A DNA stretch of 64,000 nt from an uncultured Roseibium sp. GTDB lineage: Bacteria; Pseudomonadota; Alphaproteobacteria; Rhizobiales; Stappiaceae. The translations under genes were made by a program, and so were the position numbers. The stretch is from the NCBI RefSeq assembly GCF_947494555.1, contig NZ_CANLVF010000002.1, forward strand, positions 496,001 to 560,000, given 5' to 3'. Below are positions 53,493-62,736 of this stretch, piece by piece; positions within the stretch are counted from its first letter, which is position 1; each line of letters opens with the position of its first letter. The notes below the pieces were generated by a model that was not told the origin of the DNA, ran no database searches, and was given only the letters and a program-made list of their open reading frames with translations.

Positions 53493-54431
53493 ATGACCGG
53501 CAGCACCAGTTGGACATCGGCATGGCACGTGCGGCTGTGCGGCAAAGCGATTGCTGCCGCGCTTTTGACGGGTGCGGTATCCGCTTCTTTGCCGGTCGCC
53601 GAGTTGCGCGCGCAGGACAATCAGGGGCTGCGGAACCACATTCTTGGGATTGGAAACTGCCCACCTTGGAATCCCCAGGCCCGGGAGGTCTGTTACAACA
53701 GCCTGGAAAGGGTTGTCGGCGCACTGAGCCCTCGCCTTGATGCCGAACCAGAAGCTGTTCATTTGCTGATCAACGAAGGCGCCAGCGCTTCGGCGCTGAA
53801 GCTGAAGGTCACGGAACTCGCCAACGGGCTGGGCCCTAACGACCGGTTGATCATCTATGCGAACCTGCCTCTCGGCCAGCTGGAGGCGGATCAAGGCGAA
53901 GAGGTCAACGGATATATTCTCGAGTTCTGGGCCAGCGAACAGCCTGAAACACCGGCCAATGCGATCAGCGAAGGAACATGGATATCAGCACCGGCCTTTG
54001 CGGCCATGATCCATACAATCCCGGCGGCTGAAGTTGTCCTGATGCTGGACACGAACAATTCCTACGCCGTCAACATGCATTTGCTGGATACGCATTCCGT
54101 CGACCACAAGGAGCGACCGGAGGCACTCGTTTCCTCCGCAGGTGCCGGTCAGACCGCCAACTATTCTGCCGACAGGACAATCTCGCTCTTCGCCAAACAC
54201 CTCGCACTTGCGCTTGAGGAAACGGACGGGTCCCTGCAGGACGTCATGACGGTAGCCGTTGGCGGGACGCGTCAGGCCGCAATTCCGATTTGCGCGGCAT
54301 TGAACGAACACAAGGAAGAAACCAGCGCCCCCTCGGCAGACTGCCAACAGGTCCCCCAGATTCACGATCCGAGCGCGATCCTGAACGACACGATGTTGCT
54401 ACCGGTCATCGAGACAGTGCCGACCGAATAG
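53493..54431 (+). CDS. Exported degenerate caspase-like protein
   Basis: A 312-residue exported protein (signal near residues 15-41). The central part matches the order of a bacterial caspase (peptidase C14) domain: NDRLIIYANLP where the His-containing YAGHG is normal (residues 116-125), VVLMLDTNNSY where DACHSG holds the Cys (181-191), and SSAGAGQTANYSADRTISLFAKHLALALEE (214-243), which fits the end of the domain. Both catalytic residues are missing, so it looks like a pseudo-enzyme. Two cysteines near residues 56 and 67 may form a disulfide. The assignment is by pattern and needs structural support. Confidence 0.6.
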   Translation: MTGSTSWTSAWHVRLCGKAIAAALLTGAVSASLPVAELRAQDNQGLRNHILGIGNCPPWNPQAREVCYNSLERVVGALSPRLDAEPEAVHLLINEGASASALKLKVTELANGLGPNDRLIIYANLPLGQLEADQGEEVNGYILEFWASEQPETPANAISEGTWISAPAFAAMIHTIPAAEVVLMLDTNNSYAVNMHLLDTHSVDHKERPEALVSSAGAGQTANYSADRTISLFAKHLALALEETDGSLQDVMTVAVGGTRQAAIPICAALNEHKEETSAPSADCQQVPQIHDPSAILNDTMLLPVIETVPTE

Positions 54432-54448
54432 CACCGGAGGAAGATTTG

Positions 54449-55540
54449 TCATCCGGACAATGCGCGGCCAGACGAGCAGGTTTCGGAGGTTTGCGCGACA
54501 GTCCAGTCACCAGCCGTCATTTCTGCCTTCCGGACGCTCGGGCGCCCCTGCAGACGTTCCTTGAACCAGGCCCAGTCTTCGGCGTCTATCCGTGAGAGGC
54601 CTGTCTCCCGCAAGGGCTCAATCGGCTGAATGCTTCCGGCCTCTATCTCTCCGATCGCAAAGCGGAAGGCGTATCCGGGTGTCAGACCCATGCGCAAATC
54701 CGAGACCACCACCTTGTCGTCCACGAGTTCTGAGCGGAAATAGCCCCTGCTGAACCATTCCAGTTTTTTGAATGCAGGTGTCTCTGAAAGACATGCCGTG
54801 AGCTCGGGATGGCGCGGGTGCTCATAAATCTCAGGTACGGTTTCGCCGTCCAGCAGCGAATAGTACATGTTTTCATAGCGATCTTCGCGCAAGCCGATCA
54901 CCTTCCAGAGCAAGATATTGAACGGTGCTGCGATCGCGTAAATTTCCTGTGGCGGTTCACCTTCGCTCTGGAACAGCGTCTGTGCACGCGCTTCGACATA
55001 TTGCTGGAGAACCACGCTCAAGCCCATGTAGCCGGTCGTGAAAACAAGCGCTCCAGCGACCCAGTTTCGCAATCTAGACGTCCAGTTTTTCTTGCAAAGC
55101 GCGTAAATCACCACGAGCAGAAGCGGCACCGAATAGATCGGGTCGATGATAAAGACCGAACCAACCCCCACCGGGTCGGGATATAGCGGCCAGAAAATCC
55201 GGGTTCCATAGACCGTCATCGCATCGATCATCGCGTGCGTTGTCAGAACCAGGAAAACAGCCCCCCAAGTCAGCCAACGATGGTCGCGAAGTCCCTTGAA
55301 CAGGCGCATAAGGACTTCGCCGATCACAGGTGCTGCCAGCGCGTGGACGAAGATCGAATGCGACCAACCACGGTGGTACACGAAACTGTCGATCGGATCG
55401 TCGAATGGAATGAATACATCAAGGTCCGGAAGCGTGCCCAGCAATCCGCCCATCAGCGCGGCTTTGCGCGGTCCGATCTTGCTTCCGAGGCAGGCGGTCG
55501 ACACGGCTGCACCCAGAACAAATTGCGTAATTGAATCCAT
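54449..55540 (-). CDS. YdjM/DUF457 family membrane metal-dependent hydrolase
   Basis: A 363-residue membrane protein. It starts MDSITQFVLGAAVSTACLG and has GTLPDLDVFI, YHRGWSHSIF and TTHAMIDAMTVYGT, the metal-binding motifs of the YdjM family, with four to five hydrophobic helices in the first half and a soluble C-terminal half. The substrate is unknown; the family is often called membrane-bound metal-dependent hydrolase. It converges with the caspase-like gene. Confidence 0.82.
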   Translation of the reverse strand: MDSITQFVLGAAVSTACLGSKIGPRKAALMGGLLGTLPDLDVFIPFDDPIDSFVYHRGWSHSIFVHALAAPVIGEVLMRLFKGLRDHRWLTWGAVFLVLTTHAMIDAMTVYGTRIFWPLYPDPVGVGSVFIIDPIYSVPLLLVVIYALCKKNWTSRLRNWVAGALVFTTGYMGLSVVLQQYVEARAQTLFQSEGEPPQEIYAIAAPFNILLWKVIGLREDRYENMYYSLLDGETVPEIYEHPRHPELTACLSETPAFKKLEWFSRGYFRSELVDDKVVVSDLRMGLTPGYAFRFAIGEIEAGSIQPIEPLRETGLSRIDAEDWAWFKERLQGRPSVRKAEMTAGDWTVAQTSETCSSGRALSG

Positions 55541-55618
55541 ATATAAGACCGTTTTGGCTAGGCTCGGTAAGGTTAGCCGGATATGTGGTAATGCGTACCC
55601 AAAGGCAAGAAGGCCATA

Positions 55619-55651
55619 TAAAAAAGGCAGGTTTTCAAACCCGCCTTTTTC
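55619..55651 (-). terminator. Intrinsic terminator of ilvD
   Basis: A stem of AAAAAGGCGGGTTT-type pairing (plus-strand arms 55621-55634 and 55637-55650) has one G:T-type mismatch and a T-rich flank on the minus strand. It sits between the ilvD stop and the start of the YdjM-like gene. Confidence 0.8.
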
Positions 55652-55674
55652 AAGAATAGAGCAAAAATTAGAGC

Positions 55675-57519
55675 TTAGTCGACTTCGCGCACGGCGCCCT
55701 TGGCGGCGCTCGTCGTCATTTTGGCATAGGCGCGGAGCGCCTTTGTGACCTTGCGCTTGCGTTTTTCGACAGGTTTCCAGGCGTCATCACCTTTGGCGTC
55801 CATGGCCGCGCGGCGTTGCGCCAGTTCCTCGTCCGAGATGTCGACCTTCAGGATCCGATTAGGGATGTCGATGACGATCGTATCGCCTTCTTCCACCAGC
55901 CCGACAGCGCCGCCTTCGGCAGCTTCCGGGGACATGTGCCCGATCGACAGGCCGGACGTGCCACCCGAGAAACGCCCGTCCGTGACCAGGGCACAATCCT
56001 TGCCGAGCCCCTTCGACTTCAGGTAACTCGTCGGATAGAGCATCTCCTGCATGCCAGGGCCACCGCGTGGTCCCTCATAGCGAATCAGAACAACGTCACC
56101 CGCTTTCACCTTGTTGGTCAGGATCGCGGAAACCGCGCTGTCCTGGCTTTCAAAAATACGGGCGGGACCCGTAAATTTCAGGATACTCTCATCGACGCCG
56201 GCGGTCTTCACCACGCAGCCTTCTTCGGCAATGTTACCGTAGAGCACCGCAAGTCCGCCATCCTGGCTGTAGGCATGTTCCCCTTCGCGAATGACACCGG
56301 TCTGACGGTCGAGATCGAGGTCGTCCCAGCGCCTGTTCTGACTGAACGCGGTTTGTGTCGGAACACCGCCGGGAGCCGCCTTGTAGAAATTATGTACGCT
56401 TTCCGAATTTGTCTGGCAGATGTCCCAACGCGCGAGCGCTTCCTTCATGGTTGTGGAGTGAACGGTCGGGATGTCGGTATGAAGCTTTCCGGCGCGGTCC
56501 AGTTCGCCGAGAATTCCCATGATGCCCCCTGCCCGGTGAACATCTTCCATGTGTATGTTCTCGACGGCGGGCGCGACCTTGCACAGAACCGGTACCTGCT
56601 TTGACAGGCGGTCGATGTCGTCCATCGTGAAACCGATTTCCCCCTCGTAGGAGGCAGCAAGAAGGTGCAGGATCGTGTTAGTCGACCCTCCCATGGAAAT
56701 GTCGAGCGTCATGGCATTTTCGAACGCTTGGAAGTTCGCAATGTTGCGCGGCAGGACACTCTCGTCGTCTTGCTCGTAGTAGCGCTTGGCCAGATCGACG
56801 ATCAGGTGTCCGGCCTCAACAAACAGGCGCTCGCGATCCGCGTGCGTTGCGAGCGTCGAACCGTTCCCTGGCAGCGCAAGACCCAGTGCTTCCGTCAGGC
56901 AGTTCATGGAGTTGGCGGTGAACATGCCGGAACACGAGCCGCAGGTCGGACAGGCATTTTGTTCCATTGCCAGAACATCGGCATCGGACATGCGGTCATC
57001 GGCGGCAGCAACCATGGCATCGACCAGGTCAATCGACTTCTGAACACCGTTTTCGAGGACCACCTTACCGGCCTCCATCGGTCCACCCGAAACGAACACG
57101 ACAGGAATGTTCAGGCGCATGGCCGCGTTCAGCATTCCCGGCGTGATCTTGTCGCAGTTGGAGATGCAGACCAGGGCGTCGGCACAATGGCCGTTGACCA
57201 TGTATTCCACAGCATCGGAAATAACTTCGCGGGAGGGCAGCGAATAGAGCATGCCGTCATGACCCATGGCGATGCCGTCATCAACTGCAATCGTGTTGAA
57301 TTCCTTGGCGACACCGCCGGCTTTTTCAACTTCACGCGCGACCAGTTGCCCGAGGTCCTTCAGGTGCACGTGGCCCGGCACGAACTGTGTGAATGAGTTC
57401 GAAATCGCGATGATCGGTTTGCCGAAATCATCGTCCTTCATGCCGGTCGCGCGCCAAAGGCCCCGCGCTCCGGCCATGTTGCGGCCATGAGTGGATGTTC
57501 TGGAACGATACGGGGGCAT
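55675..57519 (-). CDS. ilvD: Dihydroxy-acid dehydratase
   Basis: IlvD dehydrates dihydroxy-isovalerate and dihydroxy-methylvalerate in valine, leucine and isoleucine synthesis. The 614-residue protein begins [26 protein letters not shown]. It has [12 protein letters not shown] and [19 protein letters not shown], which hold the iron-sulfur cysteines, then [23 protein letters not shown] precedes the ATG. The longer frame upstream includes untranslated sequence and is rejected. Confidence 0.96.
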   Translation of the reverse strand: MPPYRSRTSTHGRNMAGARGLWRATGMKDDDFGKPIIAISNSFTQFVPGHVHLKDLGQLVAREVEKAGGVAKEFNTIAVDDGIAMGHDGMLYSLPSREVISDAVEYMVNGHCADALVCISNCDKITPGMLNAAMRLNIPVVFVSGGPMEAGKVVLENGVQKSIDLVDAMVAAADDRMSDADVLAMEQNACPTCGSCSGMFTANSMNCLTEALGLALPGNGSTLATHADRERLFVEAGHLIVDLAKRYYEQDDESVLPRNIANFQAFENAMTLDISMGGSTNTILHLLAASYEGEIGFTMDDIDRLSKQVPVLCKVAPAVENIHMEDVHRAGGIMGILGELDRAGKLHTDIPTVHSTTMKEALARWDICQTNSESVHNFYKAAPGGVPTQTAFSQNRRWDDLDLDRQTGVIREGEHAYSQDGGLAVLYGNIAEEGCVVKTAGVDESILKFTGPARIFESQDSAVSAILTNKVKAGDVVLIRYEGPRGGPGMQEMLYPTSYLKSKGLGKDCALVTDGRFSGGTSGLSIGHMSPEAAEGGAVGLVEEGDTIVIDIPNRILKVDISDEELAQRRAAMDAKGDDAWKPVEKRKRKVTKALRAYAKMTTSAAKGAVREVD

Positions 57520-57874
57520 AAGTCTCTCCCTACACTTTGCAGGCCTTCCGATCGCGTCGGCTTTGCAAGCCGAAATACGACGGAAATCCGCGCCCGATTT
57601 TGAGTTGATATGGGGTGTGACAGGTTTTTGACCAGAACGAAAGGCCGGAAAGTCAAAAAAGAGTACGGTACGGTACGGTTCCCTGTTCAGTGGTTTGCAA
57701 TCTTCCCCGGGGCAGCCGTGCTTTTGTGATCTGTGGTTGCAGAAAGGCACTGTCCACGTCCGCTTTTGTCTTGCATCGACCGACTCGATCAGGCGAAGCT
57801 GAACGTCCACATAAACGAGCCCTGACACAAAACGGGCCGCCAAACACCGTGGACGCGTTCCGGGGAGAAACGCT

Positions 57875-59224
57875 TTGCTCTTTTTGATTGCACTACTGGC
57901 CGCAATTTTCGGCTTCCTTTTCGGCACGGATCAGGGCGTCATCTCAGGTGCCCTGCCCCTCTTGAAAAAAGAATTCGCCTTTACCGCTCAAAGCGAAGGG
58001 TTCATGACCGGTGCCGTGCCGTTTGGCGCCATTTTCGGCGCTTTGCTGGCGCTACTAACGGTCGACAAGTTCGGACGCCGACCTGTCCTGACATTCTGCG
58101 CGATCCTGTTTGCGGCCGGTTCCTTCGCCGCCGCCGCGGCCTTCAGCGTCTGGTCTCTCACACTTGCAAGACTGGTCATCGGTGCCGCGATCGGCGCCTC
58201 ATCGCTGGTGGCCCCGATGTATCTGGCAGAGATCGCACCGGCTCGTATCCGGGGGGCCGTCGTCTCCGCCTTTCAGCTCATGATCACGATCGGTATTCTG
58301 GCAGCGTTTGTCGTCGATTGGGCATTCTCGTTTTCAGGGTCCTGGCGCTTGATGCTCGGGTTCAGCCTGGTTCCTGCCGTCATTTGTCTTGCCGGCATAT
58401 TCAAGGCGCCTGAAAGCCCCCGATGGCTGGTCCTTGCCGGACGCGACAAGGATGCACGCGAAGTGCTGCAAACCGTTCAACCGGAGACAAGCCCGGAGCG
58501 GTTGGACAAGATCGTCAAGGAAATCGAAGACAGCCGACCGTCAGACCCGCGCGAAGAAAGCTGGAGCCGTTTCAAGGAACCGGCGCTTCGCGGCGTGCTG
58601 ATCTTCTCCGTCCTGGCATTCTTCCTGCAGCAGTTCAGCGGCATCAACGTGATCATGAACTACGCCCCTCACATCCTTGAAAATGCCGGGTTCGAGGGCC
58701 TCGCCAACGAGCTTGTGGCAACAATAGGCATTGGCGCGTTGAATGTCGGGGTCACCATTCTGGCGATGATCGTTGTGGATCGTCTCGGCAGACGGCCGCT
58801 ATTCATTTTCGGTTTTGCGGGCGCTTTCCTGAGCATGGCGCTTGTCGCCGTTCTGTTTCATCTGAACGACAACAATCTCGCCTGGCTCTCGCTCATCGGC
58901 CTGTTTTCGTTTGTATTTTTCTTCGCAATCAGCCTGGGGCCGCTTCCCTGGCTCTATATGTCCGAACTGTTCCCGCTGGCGCTCAGAGGCAAGGGAATGG
59001 CAATCGCATCGGTTTCCAACTGGCTCTGCAACTTCCTGGTCGTGTTCCTGTTTCCGACACTTGCGGCGAGCCTCGGCGAAGCTATGACATTCGGGCTGTT
59101 TTCGGCGTGCTGCGCGTTCGGGCTCTGGTATTCCTGGGCGTATGCGCCGGAAACACGCGGTCTTGTTCTGGAAGAAGTCGACCAGAATATCGCTCGGACC
59201 TCCGCCGGGAGCGTACCGGCTTAG
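57875..59224 (+). CDS. MFS sugar porter family transporter
   Basis: A 449-residue, 12-helix transporter. Sugar porter motifs are clear: [15 protein letters not shown] in helix 1, DKFGRRP after helix 2, [30 protein letters not shown] at the central loop, [16 protein letters not shown] in helix 7, [12 protein letters not shown] and PETRG near the end. It is probably a proton symporter for a hexose, pentose or polyol. The start is TTG with GGGGAG at a good distance. The next gene is convergent. Confidence 0.9.
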   Translation: MLFLIALLAAIFGFLFGTDQGVISGALPLLKKEFAFTAQSEGFMTGAVPFGAIFGALLALLTVDKFGRRPVLTFCAILFAAGSFAAAAAFSVWSLTLARLVIGAAIGASSLVAPMYLAEIAPARIRGAVVSAFQLMITIGILAAFVVDWAFSFSGSWRLMLGFSLVPAVICLAGIFKAPESPRWLVLAGRDKDAREVLQTVQPETSPERLDKIVKEIEDSRPSDPREESWSRFKEPALRGVLIFSVLAFFLQQFSGINVIMNYAPHILENAGFEGLANELVATIGIGALNVGVTILAMIVVDRLGRRPLFIFGFAGAFLSMALVAVLFHLNDNNLAWLSLIGLFSFVFFFAISLGPLPWLYMSELFPLALRGKGMAIASVSNWLCNFLVVFLFPTLAASLGEAMTFGLFSACCAFGLWYSWAYAPETRGLVLEEVDQNIARTSAGSVPA

Positions 59225-59261
59225 CCGCCATCCGATGAATTCTGGATTGATACAAAAAAAA

Positions 59262-59289
59262 GCCGGTGCAGGCGGTCGCCTGCACCGGC
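59262..59289 (-). terminator. Strong intrinsic terminator of the old yellow enzyme gene
   Basis: GCCGGTGCAGGCG and CGCCTGCACCGGC make a 13-bp perfect stem. On the minus strand it is followed by eight T residues. It is located between two convergent genes and may serve both. Confidence 0.9.
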
Positions 59290-59290
59290 A

Positions 59291-59338
59291 GACCGTCACG
59301 CTGACCTGGAAGGGTGGATGCCGGTCAGCGTGAGGGTC
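59291..59338. other. Second hairpin between the convergent genes
   Basis: GACCGTCACGCTGACC (59291-59306) and GGTCAGCGTGAGGGTC (59323-59338) are complementary except at one position. It is directly next to the 59262-59289 terminator. Confidence 0.65.
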
Positions 59339-59350
59339 ATTCCTTTACCG

Positions 59351-60457
59351 CTACTCGGCGGCAACTGTGCCTTCGGCAAGCGAGGGGTAATCCGTGTAGC
59401 CCTTCTCGCCGCCACCATAGAGCGTGTCCGGATCAAGCGCGTTCAGCGGCGCATCCTGTAACAGCCGGTCGACGAGGTCCGGATTGGAGATGAAGGGCCG
59501 ACCGAAGGCAACGAGGTCGAGCGTATCCGCCTTTACAGCATCGATGGCCGACGCCCGGTCATAGCCGTTGTTGCCCATTCGTGCGCCTTCAAACAACGCG
59601 TAAAGCGCTGCCAGATCGCCACCATCGGGAATGTCGCGCGGACCTCCCGTCTGACCTTCGACCAAATGAAGATACGCAAGCCCGTATGCGTTCAAAGTCC
59701 TGATGACATGCGAGAAAGTTGCTTGCGGGTCGCTGTCTGAAATGTCGTTGGCGTTCGAGAAAGGGCTCAGCCGCACGCCTACACGGTCCCCGCCCCAGAC
59801 CGATACAACCGCATCCATCACCTCGCGCAGGAATCGCGTCCGGTTTTCGACAGACCCGCCATACCGGTCATCGCGCTTGTTGGATCCGTCGCGCAGGAAC
59901 TGATCGATCAGATATCCGTTTGCGGCGTGCACTTCCACGCCGTCAAAGCCGGCGCGCTTGGCATTCTCGGCGGCTTTCCGATAATCCACCACGATCCCGG
60001 GGATTTCGCTGGCATCCAGTGCCCGCGGCAGTGGTGTGTCCACAAACTGTTCGCCATCGAAAGTCTTGGAATTTGCCGCAATCGCAGACGGGGCAACGGG
60101 ATCGACGCCATCGGGCTGCAGCACCGGATGCGAAATCCTGCCGACATGCCAGAGCTGCAGCACGATCTTACCGCCCTGGGCATGGACGGCGTCTGTCACC
60201 TTTTTCCAACCTGCGACCTGTGCTTCGGAGTGAATGCCAGGCGTCCATGCATACCCCTTGCCCTGGGGTGAAATCTGGGACGCCTCTGTGATAATCAGAC
60301 CGGCGCCCGCCCGCTGACCATAGTATTTTACATGAATCTCGAACGGCGCGTCGTCCTCTGCCCGGGCGCGGTTTCGCGTCAATGGGGCCATGACAATGCG
60401 GTTCTTCAGCTCAACGGCTCCAACCCGTGCGGGCGTGAACAGCTTCAAATCAGACAT
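59351..60457 (-). CDS. nemA: Old yellow enzyme (alkene reductase, NemA-like)
   Basis: A 368-residue FMN-dependent ene-reductase. It has KNRIVMAPLTRNRA, GLIITEASQISPQGKGY, LQLWHVGRISHP and the active-site pair His-x-x-Asn in VEVHAANGYLIDQFLRDGSN, then DDRYGGSVENRTRF and VAFGRPFISNPDL. It reduces activated C=C bonds, nitro groups or electrophiles. The first ATG (60460) is one codon upstream; either is possible. The promoter carries a perfect TetR-type palindrome. Confidence 0.94.
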   Translation of the reverse strand: MSDLKLFTPARVGAVELKNRIVMAPLTRNRARAEDDAPFEIHVKYYGQRAGAGLIITEASQISPQGKGYAWTPGIHSEAQVAGWKKVTDAVHAQGGKIVLQLWHVGRISHPVLQPDGVDPVAPSAIAANSKTFDGEQFVDTPLPRALDASEIPGIVVDYRKAAENAKRAGFDGVEVHAANGYLIDQFLRDGSNKRDDRYGGSVENRTRFLREVMDAVVSVWGGDRVGVRLSPFSNANDISDSDPQATFSHVIRTLNAYGLAYLHLVEGQTGGPRDIPDGGDLAALYALFEGARMGNNGYDRASAIDAVKADTLDLVAFGRPFISNPDLVDRLLQDAPLNALDPDTLYGGGEKGYTDYPSLAEGTVAAE

Positions 60458-60501
60458 CATCGGTTCCTTTTGGATGTTTTCCGGCTTTTGAACGATATTT
60501 C

Positions 60502-60517
60502 TGGACTGATCAGTCCA
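60502..60517. promoter_or_regulatory. TetR operator before nemA
   Basis: TGGACTGATCAGTCCA is a perfect 16-bp palindrome 45 bp before the enzyme start. It matches the site at 61224-61239 at 13 of 16 bases, and both follow ATTTC. Confidence 0.8.
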
Positions 60518-60573
60518 ATATTAGACCTGCGGAAACTCTGTTTTGCTGTGTTTCAGCAGACATTTACCTCCCG

Positions 60574-61170
60574 TCAAGCCGGGAGTATTTCCCTTGCTTG
60601 TTTCAAGGTTTCGGCGATCCGCTCTGCCGGATAACCAGCTTTGCGAAGGGCCAGGGTCCCAATCGCAAGAGACGAGTAGGCACGTGCCTTGTCTCTCACG
60701 GTCTCCGGATTTGCGGGATCAAGAACGCGGGCAAAGATTTCCTCAATCTTCTCCAGATGACGACGGCCAATCGCGGCCACTTCTTCATCATGCGGCGCAA
60801 GCTCGGTAATGCAGTTCACCAGCATGCAGCCCTGTTTACCGCCGTCCGGATTGGACAGCGCGTGCATCATTGCATCAACTGGACTTCCAACCGCGGAGCC
60901 GGCAACGTCCCTCAAATTCTGAAGCCCGTTTTCGGAGTAATGTTCGAGAGCCCTCAAAAAGAGAGCCTGTTTGCTGCCAAATGCGGCATAAAAACTGGAC
61001 CGGCTGAGTCCCATGGCCTTGGTAAGTTCGTCGAGCGATGTCGCTTCGTAGCCGTTCTTCCAGAACACGAGCAGCGCTTGTTCAAGAGCCGCCGCCTCGT
61101 CGAAATTGCGTGGCCGCCCCGGTCCTGCGACCTGCCTGCCTGCCTGAGACTGTGTTTTGGAATGCGCCAT
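60574..61170 (-). CDS. TetR-family regulator (NemR-like)
   Basis: A 198-residue regulator with an N-terminal helix-turn-helix (ALLVFWKNGYEATSLDELTKAMGLSRSSFYAAFGSKQALF) and a ligand domain holding two cysteines in GKQGCMLVNCITELAP. These could sense electrophiles as NemR does, but that is inference. It lies 117 bp upstream of the old yellow enzyme on the same strand, and matching operators are found before both genes, so it probably represses itself and the reductase. Confidence 0.88.
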   Translation of the reverse strand: MAHSKTQSQAGRQVAGPGRPRNFDEAAALEQALLVFWKNGYEATSLDELTKAMGLSRSSFYAAFGSKQALFLRALEHYSENGLQNLRDVAGSAVGSPVDAMMHALSNPDGGKQGCMLVNCITELAPHDEEVAAIGRRHLEKIEEIFARVLDPANPETVRDKARAYSSLAIGTLALRKAGYPAERIAETLKQAREILPA

Positions 61171-61223
61171 GACCCGAATATGGACTGCCCGTTCCGGAAT
61201 ACAAGTCTGTGGCGGAACATTTC

Positions 61224-61239
61224 TGGACCGACCAGTCCG
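61224..61239. promoter_or_regulatory. TetR operator before the regulator gene
   Basis: TGGACCGACCAGTCCG, an imperfect palindrome, 54 bp before the TetR start. It shares ATTTCTGGACYGAYCAGTCC with the site before nemA. Confidence 0.75.
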
Positions 61240-61271
61240 AAAGGCCGGTCTGGCGAGGATTTTCCTTCAAA

Positions 61272-62456
61272 TTACAATCGGCACGATCCGGAAAACGCAT
61301 CGCCGACATCGTCAAAAACCCTTGCGATCGCTTCCATTTCATAGAGCCTGCTCGTACGGCGCACCCCTTCGACCAGATAAAAATCCTGGATTGGAAACTG
61401 GTTAGAGTTGAACCGGAAATCACCACGGACACTCTCGAAAGGCGCAGCGTTTATGGCCGAAATCAAGGCTTCCTGATCCTTCGCCCCGCCGGTCAGTTCC
61501 AGAGCGTAATGAATGAGTTTTGCAGCGTCGTAACCTTGCGCGGCAAATACGGAAGGAGCGTAATCATACGCGCGGCTGAATTCGCGAACAAACCGTTTGT
61601 TCGCCGGATTGTCCAGATTGGGTGCCCAGTGCGACGCAGAAAAAAGCCCCTCGCCCGTTTCCATCGTGTGGGGCAAGGTCACGGCATTCACGGTGCGCGA
61701 TGACAGGAAGGGAATGATCCCCTTCAACCCGGAGGTCTGAAACTGACGGACAAGTTCGATACCCATGCCGCCCGGCATGAATGCGTAGATGGCATCCGGA
61801 TCGATCTCAGCGATCTGATCGAATTCCGTTGAGAACCCGGTCTGACCGAGTTTGGGGAAAATCTCTCTTGCGATCTGTCCCTTGAAGTGCCGGCGGAAAG
61901 CGGCAATCGAATCGCGGGCCGCTTCATAATCCGGGGCAATCGTCACGACCCGCTGATAGCCTTTCAGGCTTGCATATCGTCCCATGGTCTCGTGGACCTG
62001 GTCGTCCTGCGGTGCCGTTGAAAAGAAGTAGCGGCTGCAATTGCGGCCGGCAATCGGCGCCGGACCCGAATGGGTACCTATGAAAACGGTTTTGGAACGG
62101 ACGACCGGATCATGGACGGCCAGCATAACCCTGGAAAAATTCACGCCGACCAATACGTCAATTCCATATTCGTTGATCAGTTTGGTCGCCTCCTCGACAG
62201 CAAGGTCCGGATCCAGCTTGTCGTCGACGACAAAAATCTTGGTCGCCATGCCCCCAAGAGCGCCGTTGGACTGGTTGACCGCGAGCATGAAACCGTCATG
62301 CATATGTTTGCCGAAAACAGCAGCCGGCCCCGACAGGGTGGCCATAAAGCCGACCTTGAGTTCCTTGACTTCCTGAGCTGCCACGGAATGACACATCAAG
62401 ATCATGCCGGTGAGAAAACCTGCGCATTTCGACAGTGCACCGCGAACCATTTGCAT
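61272..62456 (-). CDS. ABC-type branched-chain amino-acid-like substrate-binding protein
   Basis: A 394-residue exported protein with a signal peptide ending near SVAAQ. The mature part (KVGFMATLSGPAAVFGKHMHDGFMLAVNQ) is a type-I periplasmic binding fold as in LivJ/LivK-type receptors, and the GAKDQEALISAINAAPFESVRGDFRF end is standard. No permease or ATPase genes are adjacent, so it is an orphan receptor here. The ligand is unknown; aromatic or amide compounds are also handled by this family. Confidence 0.85.
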   Translation of the reverse strand: MQMVRGALSKCAGFLTGMILMCHSVAAQEVKELKVGFMATLSGPAAVFGKHMHDGFMLAVNQSNGALGGMATKIFVVDDKLDPDLAVEEATKLINEYGIDVLVGVNFSRVMLAVHDPVVRSKTVFIGTHSGPAPIAGRNCSRYFFSTAPQDDQVHETMGRYASLKGYQRVVTIAPDYEAARDSIAAFRRHFKGQIAREIFPKLGQTGFSTEFDQIAEIDPDAIYAFMPGGMGIELVRQFQTSGLKGIIPFLSSRTVNAVTLPHTMETGEGLFSASHWAPNLDNPANKRFVREFSRAYDYAPSVFAAQGYDAAKLIHYALELTGGAKDQEALISAINAAPFESVRGDFRFNSNQFPIQDFYLVEGVRRTSRLYEMEAIARVFDDVGDAFSGSCRL

Positions 62457-62736
62457 CTACCCAGTTGTCGGAGCACCGCCTGCCGCATTCGCCTGCAATC
62501 GATGTTCCGGTTCCTTCCGATCGAATCCAAGCATCGCAAAGACAGGTTATGCATTTGCAAACGGCGGACGCAGGAAGGCAACGCATAATCACAAGCCGGT
62601 CATATTTTTCGCAAAATACCCCAGAGTCGCCGCAATCCGGCCTGAGCGCGGTCGCATTGACGAAGGTTAATACATCCTTAATCAACAAAAGGTGACCGCC
62701 TTGCGCGCGCCCTAGCCGCATTACCAGGAGGGCCAA

